From assembly GCA_019426215.1 (NCBI GenBank), contig CM033391.1:8358708-8422707 (forward strand): a stretch of 64,000 bases of DNA, written 5' to 3'. Within the stretch, counting starts at the first letter, position 1, and each line of letters begins with the position of its first letter. This DNA comes from Buddleja alternifolia (lineage: Eukaryota > Streptophyta > Magnoliopsida > Lamiales > Scrophulariaceae). Position numbers and translations under genes: made by a program. Shown here piece after piece: positions 39,740 to 49,582 of this stretch. The notes beneath the pieces were generated by a model, which did no database searches, was not told the origin of the DNA, and saw only the letters and a list, made by a program, of their open reading frames with translations.

Positions 39740-40615
39740 TGTTTACACTAAAAATGAAAATGGGTTTTATGAATTAAAAAACCCAAATGGCCCAACACTG
39801 ATTAATGGACCCCGAGATAAAAGATTAAGCCCATTATAACAATAACAATGCACAGAGTGATGGAATGGGCCAAATGAGAGTCTAAATTTGGCAGAATAAC
39901 AAGGTGGGCTCAAAGGTGTTAATTCCAAGGCAGGTTCAAAGAGTCGGGAATTCTGTAAGAAAACCAACCCGCCAAGATGAAAGAAATTTGAAAAAGAAGT
40001 TAGAAGCAGTTCCCGATGGTTGAGAACGTGGGATCACGAAGTGGAGATAAAAACGAAAGAGGAAAGAGAGAGAAAAAAAAAGTGAGAATCATCAACAACT
40101 TATTTACTCTTTTCTTAGGAGTAGGCGTAATTAGGAGTAGTCTATAGCGTAGATTAGTAGTAGTCGTAAGTAATAATAGTTTGTCAAGAATCGCTGAATC
40201 CGGCCTTCAAGGTTTGTATTGGCATTCGATCAGTTGTAATCTTCCCGAATTGAAGACTTTCATGGAGGTATAAATTATCTTTTTTCAGATTTCAATATTT
40301 GATAGATGATTTGTATCTTGACTTAAGTTTTCTGTTCATCACTATCGTATTCAAAAGAAAGATTCTCACGTAGGTATAAGGTTATCTTTTGTCAGATTTA
40401 AGTATCTGAGAGATAATTTTTATCTGGACTTGAATCTTATCTTTCATCTTATTATTTCATTCGAAGATAATAATCAACTTCTAATTTAAGACTTGAACCA
40501 CCGAAATAGCGTGTCGAACGCAGGGGTTGAAAGATAATCTCAAGATATAGATTATCGCGGGGCTCGAAATGTGCAATTGGATCCACACTAGTCTAGTTTG
40601 TTTTTAAACGAAACA
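39740..40615 (+). repeat. 3' LTR (876 bp)
   Basis: This partner of 29654-30515 begins TGTTTACACTAAAAATG and ends AAACGAAACA, immediately followed by the GTGCC target duplication. Confidence 0.92.
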
Positions 40616-40766
40616 GTGCCAAATAAATGTAATTTGATGAAAAAAATATTTAAAAAATGAGAAAGGGAGAAATAGCATGACATCAAATCTAACTCCAAGG
40701 CCTCGTTTTTTATTTTGAGCTAACTCCATTTGAGCTATTCAAATGTTGAGCTAATATTTTGATATA

Positions 40767-41151
40767 GGGATAATAGCAGACACCCCCCTCAGTTATGTGG
40801 TGATGTGCACTTTGCCCCCTAACTTATTGAAATGTGCACTTTGCCCCCTCACTTATCATAAAATGTGCACTTCACCCCCTCGGGCAATTCGGGCACCACA
40901 CTTATCATAAAAATTGCACTTTTGCCCCTGACTTATGTGTCTTTGTAGCACTTTGCCTCTGACTTATGTGTTTTTGTAGCATTTTGCCCCCCTCACTTAT
41001 GTGTTTTGTAGCACTTTGCCCCTGCCTGAGCTGCCCGAGGGGGTGAAGTGCACATTTTATGATAAGTGAGGGGGCAAAGTGCACATTTCAATAAGTTAGG
41101 GGGCAAAGTGCACATCACCCCATAACTGAGGGGGGTGTCTGCCATTATCCC
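40767..41151. mobile_element. palindromic Mutator-like MITE, 385 bp, perfect 9-bp TSD
   Basis: The arms are about 140 bp and almost perfectly complementary (left GGGATAATAGCAGACACCCC, right in reverse GGGATAATGGCAGACACCCC). They contain repeated TGTGCACTTTGCCCCCT units. The 9-bp target duplication TTTGATATA is exact (40758-40766, 41152-41160). There is no coding sequence. Confidence 0.92.
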
Positions 41152-41739
41152 TTTGATATATTGTGTTTTGTTTGGTACGTGGTATCTATTGTCATTTTTC
41201 CTGTCTGATTTATAATAAACATTACTCGTTTACAGCAGTATCTTACATTTGAACCATCTAACAGTTTTCAATTTTTAATTTTTACAGGTTGGTTTTAGTG
41301 CTCAGGTACGCTTCTAACAACCTTCATTGTCTGTATATTACAATATTACATGAAGCACTGAATTAATAGTTGAGATTATTTGAACTTGTTTGAAGTTTAT
41401 GTCTGGATTGTATACCCTTTAATATTTATTCAATTTTTACATGTTCAGTTGCAATATCTGATTGTATGAAGAAAAACAAAGAGATAGTCATTATTATCCA
41501 CGAAATCATGCATCAAAATATGTTCTTGTTGATCTTGATTGCGAGGCACATTGTGAACGGACGTGGCAAACGTCGTAAGAAAACTGTAAATGTTATTAGG
41601 TATGTTATGGCTCATAGGATTCCCAATCCAAGCAAACAGAACATTTAGAGAGTCTAGTTGAGCTTAATGATATAGATTGCCTAGATAACGTCAGAATGCC
41701 TTGTGGTCCATTTGTCATGTTATTTATTGAAAAATGTGG

Positions 41740-43204
41740 GAGGGCTTGTAGACTCTAGATATGTTACAGTGAAGGAAAAAGTTGCATTGTTTCTTTTATT
41801 TTGGCCCATCATAAGAAAGTGAGGGTTGTTCGCATTGATTTCAAACGTTCTGCTGAAAAAATTGGCAAATATTTTTCGCGAAGTGTTGAAAGCTATATTG
41901 CGGCTCCATAACCTGCCCCTTATCACCCCAAAACCAATAGGGGGGAACTATTCTAATCCAAGATGGTCATGGGTTAATGTACAAATTTATATATTAGTTT
42001 ATAGTCATACAATTTGATGTCTCCAACTTTCCACAATACAGTCTCGTTAGTTGTTAATCTTTTATTGATGATATTTTTACATCTTAGGGTTGTCTAGGTG
42101 CACTAGATGGAACAGGGCGGATCTAAGCTTAGATCGGGGGGTCGGGGGGGGGGGGGCACTAACTTAATCTTTTTTTTGTTAATATATAGATATTTTTTAA
42201 TTTTTAATTGTAAATTACATTTGTGCCCCCCTCAATTTTTATATTTGAATTTTGCCCACCTAAGGTCGAAAAATATCACGTTTTCTCCCTTTAGTTTGAG
42301 TTTGTCCCCCAAAACCCAAAATCCTGGCTATAACAAAAGAGGTATAAGAGTATAAATTATGTCAAAAGTTGTAATTGAACCTAATTTTTTATTATATTTT
42401 CTCCCATAAATATACCGTACCGTACCGCTGGGGGCAAGCCCCCCGCACCCCCCTTAAATCCTTAGTCTATTTGGCAAAAAATGGAAGGTCTAGGTGAGTG
42501 TCCCCACTGACATCAATTTCTGGATCCGCCACTGAGATGGACACATACATAAAAGTGAAGGTTTATGAATCTGAAAAGGGCATATATACAAGGAAGGGTG
42601 TTGTAGTTGTTAATGTACTTGCTGCTTGTGATATAAATCAAAATTTCATTCACATCTTAACTAGATCAGAAGGATCAGTTGCAGACTGTAGGACAACGGT
42701 TATGCAAATAGTTTATTTAACCAGTTGGTGTTTAAACTAGTTAAACGATACATTTTTATTTGTCTTTCAGGCAATTATTCTTTATGTGACAATGATTATG
42801 CAAATGGGGATGGATTTCTTACTCTATACAAGGGACATAGGTATCATCTCAAAGATTGGGGTGACGGATCCATGTCTCCTCAAAATTCCCATGAATTCTT
42901 CAACATGTACCATTGAAATGCTCGTAATGTCATTAAACATATATTTGGACTGTTGAAACAAAGATGGACCATTCTTCGAAGTCAAACATTCTATTCCATT
43001 CAAACCCAAAACAAAATTATCATGACATGTGCTCTATTACATAATTTTATCCAACTTGAAATGTCTGTGGCTCTGTTAGAGAGCTGGTTGGATGAAATGA
43101 AATTGGAGGACGAAGACGATAGTTCTGTTGAATTAATAGACACTGTGGAGCCACTCCAACCATGGATAAATTTTAGAGATAACAGAGATTCTAATTACCA
43201 TTAA
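41740..43204 (+). pseudogene. PIF/Harbinger (HARBI1-like) transposase pseudogene
   Basis: This is a DDE_Tnp_4-type nuclease broken by stops, shifts and a nested hAT MITE. Recognisable pieces are the helix-turn-helix region (about 41740-41960), GCLGALDG just before the insert (about 42088-42112), and YIKVKVYESEKG plus VVNVLAACDINQNFIHILT (about 42540-42680). Then come CDNDYANGDGFLTLYKGHRY (about 42788-42850) and HIFGLLKQRWTILRSQTFYS with ALLHNFI (42940-43050). The first two catalytic Asp are present. The position of the usual catalytic Glu (ARNVIE) reads Lys (ARNVIK). The tail ends at 43204. Confidence 0.85.
42113..42534. mobile_element. hAT-type MITE inserted in the Harbinger transposase
   Basis: The termini are CAGGGCGGATCTAAG and, in reverse, CAGTGGCGGATCCAG. 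The 8-bp target duplication is AGATGGAA (42105-42112) and AGATGGAC (42535-42542). It interrupts the transposase just after its GALDG motif. It contains a G run (about 42140-42156). Confidence 0.85.
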
Positions 43205-43868
43205 ATAACAATTCTTCCTTTTAAAATACAAAGCTCATTATTTTATTATAATAGTGTAATGTGTAGTTTAAGTGCTACAGATGCACGTATTAATTATAGT
43301 AAGGTTTTTTTCACCTGTTTTTTGATGGTACACAATTTTTCCAAGTTATGTGATATATTTATATTAATGAAGGGAAAAGCTAACGATAAAATCATAAAAG
43401 TACGAAAGTAATGAGTGATGGGTTAAGTGGAGACAATTAAAGTGCAAAAGGAAAAAACTAAAAAGATGAAGAAAAAACATTCTGTCAATGTAGCGTTGTA
43501 GTCCCACATTTGGCCCTGTGGCGCCAAGTTCAACCAAAGTTTTTGTCAATGTGGCGCTGTGGCACCACATTTGGCGTCGTGGCGCCATGGTCGCGGACAG
43601 CAGTTTGAGTTCACGCGTTTTTGGGCTATTTTGGCAAGTTTTTGGGTTTTCTAAGTGTATTAGGGCTTGTTTTACTTAGTCTCCAAGGTTTTACTATATA
43701 AGTAGATGGTTATTCGTCTTTGTAATGGGGATCACTCTCATACATCAATAAAATCTCTCTAGCATAGGTCCGTAGATGTAGGTAAATTGCCGAACCACGT
43801 AAATCGTTGTCTTGTTTCTTGCTTTGATTTTTACTTTTAAGTTCTTTTATGCGCATTGACTCCTAACA
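43205..43868 (+). repeat. 3' flank of Harbinger remnant and 5' LTR of a copia element
   Basis: The right limit of an LTR is clear: it ends CTAACA at 43868, next to a primer-binding site. It holds a TATA-like ACTATATAAGTAG (about 43693) and a polyadenylation-like CAATAAAATC (about 43747). The left border was not resolved and may be near 43400. An internal TGTGGCGC-type motif recurs at 43495-43590. Confidence 0.55.
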
Positions 43869-43870
43869 AT

Positions 43871-43883
43871 TGGTATCAAGAGC
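43871..43883 (+). promoter_or_regulatory. copia primer-binding site (initiator Met tRNA type)
   Basis: TGGTATCAAGAGC, two bases after the LTR end, is the usual TGGTATCAGAGC primer site with one extra A. Confidence 0.8.
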
Positions 43884-43910
43884 ACGGGTTATAGCGATCT
43901 GTGTGAATCA

Positions 43911-45497
43911 ATGGCGTCTGAAGAAGGAAAAGTGAAGATTGACAATTTGATGGAAAAGACTTTGGATTTTGGAGAACACAGATGGAGGATTATCTGTACT
44001 AGAAAAAAGCTCCATCAACCGTTGTCGGGGAAGAAGCCTGAAAAGATGTCAGACGAGGATTGGGCATTATTGGATAGGCAAACCCTAGGTGTTATTCGAT
44101 TTACGTTATCAAGAAACGTGATGTTTAACATCCTAGATCAAACTACAACAGTGGGTTTGATGAAGGCGTTATCCAATATGTATGAGAAGCCATCCGAATC
44201 GAATAAAGTCTACCTGATGAGACGTTTATTCAATTTGAGGATGACGGAGGGAGGATCGGTGACCAACCATATCAACGAGTTCAACGTGATCATCACTCAG
44301 TTGAGCTCGGTTGATATTAATTTCGAGGACGAGGTAAGGGCCTTAATTTTGTTGTCTTCATTGCCGGATAGTTGGAGCGCGACGGTAACTGCTGTAAGTA
44401 GTTTGTCTGGCCAAAGGAAGTTGAGACTTCAGGAGGTTTGGGATCTGATTTTGAGCGAGGATATTCGCCGGAGGAAATCAGGAGAACTTACGTCTGCTGC
44501 ATTGAGTGCGGAAAGCAGAGGAAGAGGTGTTCAACGGGGTGGTCAGAAAGTAAGAGGTCGATCTAAATCAAAAGGGCGAGGGAAGTCAAAACCGCGCAAG
44601 GAGGCTGATTGCTGGGGCTGCGGGAAGAAAGGTCATTACAAGAGGGATTGTCCTGAAAAGGCGAGTAAGAATCAAAATCGGGAACATCAAGAAGGAAACA
44701 CAGCAGTAGATGATGTCGGAGATGCTTTGGTTTGCTGTGTTGACAGTCCAGTCGACCAATGGGTTCTGGATGCAGGTGCGTCGTTTCATGCTACTTCATG
44801 TAAGAATTATCTAACAAATTATGTTTCTGGAAAATTTGTAAAGGTTTTTCTTGCAGATGACAGACCCTTGGAAATAGTTGGTAAGGGTGAGGTCACAGTG
44901 ACGACAGCACAGGGAATGCAGTTGAAACTGCATAATGTGAGACATGTTCCGAGTTGAGGAAGAATTTGATCTCAATGGGTCAAATTGATAGTGATGGTTA
45001 TACCACGGTGTTTGGTGGTGGTGTATGGAAAATCACCAAAGGGAATCTGGTGGTGGCTCGTGGTAAGAAGTCAGGGACTCTGTATACCACAGAAATTTAA
45101 AAGGACTCGTTTGCTACAGTCGAGGCCATAGATGATGTTCACTTATGACATAGATGACTAGGGCAGATGAGTGAGAAGGGAATGAGAATCATGGCATCCA
45201 AGGGGAAGCTACCAATCTCGAAGACGGTTGAATTGGGTCTTTGCGAAGACTGTGTGCTTGGGAAGCAGAAAAAGGTGAGTTTTTCCAAGACGGGTAGAGA
45301 ACCGAAGGCAGAGAAGTTGGAGCTTGTGCATATTGATGTATGGGGACCAGCTCCCATACAGTCACTTGGAGGGTCAAGATATTATGTTATCTTCATTGAT
45401 GATTCCACTTGAAAGGTATGAGTCTATTTTCTAAAAAATAAGTCGGATGTGTTTAATACCTTTAGGAAATGGAAGGCAGAAGTCGAGAATGAAACAA
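43911..45497 (+). pseudogene. Ty1/copia gag-pol fragment (Tnt1-like), truncated
   Basis: The frame 43911-44957 encodes gag (348 aa), with a CCHC knuckle CWGCGKKGHYKRDC (residues 234-247) and the start of the protease, whose active site reads LDAGAS instead of the usual LDSGAS. A frameshift follows. Then come the GAG-pre-integrase region (LGLCEDCVLGKQKKVSFSKT, 45234-45293) and the integrase start (VHIDVWGPAPIQSLGGSRYY), with additional stops. Similarity ends at about 45497, inside the integrase, where a second copia fragment begins in the opposite direction. RT and RNase H are absent. Confidence 0.85.
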
Positions 45498-45499
45498 GG

Positions 45500-48001
45500 C
45501 CATTATTGCATGAAGTAGAATCAAAGAGAGAAGAGACAGTGGGAGGATTGTAGGAAAGAAAAGGGAAAATATTTTCGTCGAACCGTACGTGGCGGGAAAT
45601 GATGATTTTGTTAGTGGTGAGATCGAGACAATGATAACCCTTATGATGAGGAGGATAGCCGAGAAACAAGCAAGGAGTGGAATGAGGGGCGAGCTTGTGG
45701 GGGGCAGTAGAGAAAATGTTAGGGTAGCATAAGCAGCCAAAGACTCGTAAGTGATCATAAGAAGGAGAAGTATTGTAAAGAACCTCAAACCGAGTGCGAA
45801 GAGATAAAGTGGTAGTCGGGAGGAGATTGAGTAGGTGAGTTGCCATATTGAGAGCCTCGACCCAAAAGGAAGGGGGGAGCTGAGCCTGAAACAGTAGTGT
45901 TCGAATGATATTGTTCACAGATTGGATTGTTCTTTCCTCTTTACCATTTTGTTGAGAAGTGTGCGGACAAGAAAAACGAAAATTTATTCCATGTTTAGTA
46001 AAAAAATCATGAAAATTTTGGTTATCAAATTCGCCACCATGGTCACATTGAAAATTGCGAATATTGGAATTAAATTGGGTTTTAACATAAAACGAAAAAT
46101 GTTGAAAGATTGCAAACACATTGGATTTTCGGCGTAATGGAAAAACCCAAAGAAAATGAGAATAATCATCTAGAAAAATTATGTAATAACGAAAACCATT
46201 AAAATTGGAAACGGGAGAGGTCCACAAATCTGAATGAACAATATCAAATAAACAACTACTAGTAGAGTTTGAAACAGAAAAAGATAAACGCTTGTGCTTC
46301 CCAAGTTGACATGCATGGCAAAGTGTACTCGAACTAGAGACATTACAAGAAATAAACTTTCTAGAACAAAGAAATCTAAAAATAGAGCTGCCCGGGTGAC
46401 CAAGACGACGATGCCAGACGTCGGGGGAGACATGAAGAAGAGCTTGACATGAAGAGGCGGGAACAGAGGTGGGACGGACTGGATACAAATCGCCCGCGCT
46501 ATCACTCCGAAAAATTAAATCGCCAGACCGAAGATCCTTCACAGAAAAACCAGACGGGTCAAACTCAATTGAACAGTGATTATCACGTGTGAGCTGACAT
46601 ACAGAAATAAGGTTTTTTACAAGACCAGACGAAACAAGAATATTTTGAAGATGTAAAGGACGAGAGGGGGAAGGGAAAGAGTAAGAACCAAGAGAATGCA
46701 CCAGAATAGCATCACCATTACCAACAACGATAGATTTAGATAAAGCACAAGGTACAACATTATAAAGGTTACCTGGGTTAGGGGACATGTGGGATGTCGC
46801 CCCGGTGTCCATGTACCAATCATCGTCAGGCTGCTGAAGTGTCATAGTTTGAAAGAGCGATGACAAATCTGTGGTCGGTTGAGGTGATGGAGAAGGAGAC
46901 GATGCAGACTGAGGTGAAAAGATGGCCGAGGGTGCGTGGCCATAGAGAGCAGGGCCAAGACTAGGCAGTAACCCGGGCTGAGTAGAGGGAGACAGTGGTG
47001 CAATCCATGGGGAAGTCTGTGGATGTTGTTGAGCTGTAAATGAAGCGGTCGGGGACCTAGTAGGCGGCTGGAAAGGTCCAAGAAGACGAGGCCCAGATGC
47101 GGTGTGCTGGACATACTGTAGAGTGATCCCAGAGGTGGGATAAGATTTAGGAGGCAGAGGGGGGTTGGATAGAAACCTCGAGGATGGACCGTAAGTTTGA
47201 CTTCCTCCACGGCCCGAATTCCTTCCATGATTTTTTACCTTTGTTTCGATTGTTTCGATTTGTATTGCGACTCGGGGCAGATTGAGTATAGAGGGCCGTG
47301 TTTGGAGTGGTATTGGGGAGGGGTTGATAAAATCAGTTTTCACGTGTTTCAAGAGGAGAAGGTTTCGAACATCATTAAAAGAGGGCAACGGTTTGATGGT
47401 GGTGATGATAGTGACGAGGGGAAGGTAGGACTCGGGTAATCCTTGTAGGAGTTGAAGAATGAAATCCGTGTCCGACACAAGGACATCTAAATCAACTAAA
47501 GAATCAGTTATGGATTTCATTTCTTGGCAATATTGGGAGATAGTAAGAGGACCTTTTTGAAAATTTCGATACCGTTCATTTATTTGCATGGAACGAGGCG
47601 ACTTATTATTATGAAAATTGTCCTCAATGGTAAACCAAACTTCACAAGCAGTGGCTGATTCAAGGTTTAAATTTTTCAAGAGTTTGATTTCGACAGTTGA
47701 GTAAAACCAGCGTTTGATCGTAGAATCGAGGGCAAACCAATCATGATCATTAGCATCTTTAGGTTTCGATGTACCAGCAAGGTGATCAATAACATAAAAA
47801 CTAGTCCAAAAACATACCCCTCCATAGTTTATAGTTGGAGTCTTGATCCGACAATTTGAAACCAAAAGATTGAAAAACGTTACCGGCATGCAACGCCGGA
47901 TGAAGAGGGAGAGGGCGAGGAAAATCGGTGGGGTTAGAGGCTGTTTCGGTAGGGTTAACGAGGGACTCTTTGGGGTTTGATATGGGAGAGTCGCAATACA
48001 A
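45500..48001 (-). pseudogene. Ty1/copia gag-pol fragment (Retrofit/Ale-like), truncated before RT
   Basis: The minus-strand frame 47889-45424 (821 codons, the last ~25 belonging to other sequence) encodes gag with a UBN2-like region, protease (WYMDTGATSHM, Asp at residue 361), GAG-pre-integrase (VWHRRLGHPG, CHACQLGKHKRL) and integrase. The integrase has VHSDLW, CDHGGEF and QQNGKEER as the D,D35E-type residues. The gag N-terminus continues in another frame at 48001-47801 (SNYKLWRG), so one frameshift exists. The usual CCHC knuckle between gag and protease is eroded. It breaks off at about 45500 before the RT, and no 3' LTR is found. Confidence 0.88.
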
Positions 48002-48274
48002 ACTGAAAACGCAGAAATAAAGATGAAAAACCGAGAAGAGAATTACCTAAACCGAGGAAAAAAGAAAAACCAACGGCGAGGAGGCTGTATGGTGAAGAAA
48101 CTGGCGTCGAGGGGAAGAATGACGACTTGAGAAGGGTGAGGAGGGACGGCCAGCAGAGGAGCGCGACAGTGGCGTGGCACGGCCGCAGTAAGGGCGGCGG
48201 AGGAGGCTACTGGCAGCAGCAGCGGGTGGGAGGTTGCTGTGAAAAAAAAATTTCTAGGGTTTTTGGAGAACAAG

Positions 48275-48286
48275 GCTCTGATACCA
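48275..48286 (-). promoter_or_regulatory. copia primer-binding site (initiator Met tRNA type)
   Basis: On the minus strand TGGTATCAGAGC directly follows the LTR end. It is the exact canonical site. Confidence 0.9.
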
Positions 48287-48456
48287 TGTTGAAATATAGT
48301 TCCCCTTGTGTATTGTATCATAGAATGCCAATATATATAATATCTTACAATACAAAAATAAGGAAATAAGAGACCTGGCTAAAATAAACAAGAATAATAA
48401 CAATATTGATCTAGCACGGATTTTACCCCCTACTATTCCAGTCAAGAGGATCAACA
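48287..48456 (-). repeat. 5' LTR (170 bp) of the minus-strand copia element
   Basis: It is bounded by the short inverted repeat TGTTGA/TCAACA (48287-48292, 48451-48456). Its size is typical of Retrofit/Ale-lineage LTRs. Confidence 0.8.
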
Positions 48457-49582
48457 ATACGTAGAAATGACATGTTATTAATATTAAAGACTGCACTCAC
48501 ACGATGTTGAGTTGCCTACGTACCCGTTCGAGATCAAGTCTACACGTAGTTCGAATAAGGAGGTTAGAATAGATATGATTCGTAGTATTATGATCGCTCG
48601 TATTTGTACAAGAGGTTCGTACTCTCGAGTCTCCGATTATCTAAGCTCCACAAGTAGTGATTCGTAGTATTTATAGCTCAGATTCTCGGTCCCAACAATC
48701 TTCATAAATGGTTGTATTTATAGAACTTCCATTCAGTACTGTAGAGTGAATGATTGACAAGACATCTTCCCTGCGGATTCCCTACACGTGTGTCAGATGG
48801 ATGGCATAGATTCGACGCCTACCGGGTCGGTCCATGAACCGACCCTACCCGAGTTGTAAGAACACGCGGATCTTAGAGTGTAATGCAAATATTATAGTTA
48901 TAGGGATCAGGTGTGAAACCCATCTTGCATCCTTGTATACGAAGCTATCTCTTAGTCATACGACCCAATGTATTTTTGGGTATACGAGGCGACGATATTG
49001 AATATAATATAATTCTAGGTACATCATTAAGTCCCCACTTCGTGAGTGATGGGGAAATTTACTTCAAGTTTTTTACCCTTGACTGACGAAATACTATTCG
49101 TAATGCAACTGTTATCTTAATTGGGCATTTATTCCCTTGTTTTGTATATTTAATTACAATTTATCCACTGCAATCATTACTTTCCAGCAATTTTTTCCAT
49201 TAACTCTGACACGCCGTATCCCGAGAATCGCGCTCTATCAGTCACTCTGTCCTCTTGAGTTCCGAGAGACGCAATTGGAATTTGGAACGTCACGTATTTA
49301 CACCGTTGGATACAACTTTTGGTTAAACGATCCGGACCATTGATTTCAATTTACCCCCCACTATATATATGGAGGACTCACCCTTTCATTTGAATTTTTA
49401 CTCTTCATCAGCTTGAATTGACAGCAGTAAAACGTCGCACCGCACCTTCCGGCGTCCTTGCTACTCGGAGATCCTCTTCCGTTCAAAATCCGAATTTTTT
49501 CAAGCCGCTAGGTATAAGCTTCATCTCTTTTCCTTTTATTAATCCCATACTTTGCATATATATTTATTTTCTTTTATCACTA
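48457..49582. mobile_element. LTR-like region of a gypsy-type element
   Basis: No coding sequence is present. It contains CTACGTA and GAGATCAAGTCTA motifs that recur in the same setting at about 60490-60520, TATTTATAG at about 48677 and CCCCACTTCGTGAG at about 49033. It leads into a TATA box at 49361 and the plus-strand extra ORF. Read on the minus strand it lies downstream of the integrase at 52341-53365, so it is best explained as the 3' LTR side of that element. Confidence 0.45.
49361..49372 (+). promoter_or_regulatory. TATA box of the gypsy-associated extra ORF
   Basis: CTATATATATGG is followed by about 200 bp of leader that includes a possible donor (GCTAG/GTATAAGC, about 49508) before the ATG at 49583. 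Confidence 0.5.

Larger units (their letters stand above)
29654..40615 (+). mobile_element. complete 10.96-kb LTR retroelement: gag remnant in sense, PMD gene in antisense, no pol
   Basis: Two long terminal repeats (29654-30515, 39740-40615) are bounded by the 5-bp target duplication GTGCC (29649-29653, 40616-40620). LTRs start TG and the 3' copy ends CA (5' copy TA). After the 5' LTR comes a primer-binding-like TGGCGACCACAGTGGGAG. Before the 3' LTR is the purine run TTAGGGGGCA. Gag-like frames fill 30593-33605. No aspartic protease, reverse transcriptase, RNase H or integrase motif is visible in any frame. The rest is an antisense PMD gene. The gag type and layout suggest a non-autonomous relative of Ty3/gypsy (Tat-like) elements, comparable to the published TR-GAG concept. 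Confidence 0.88.
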
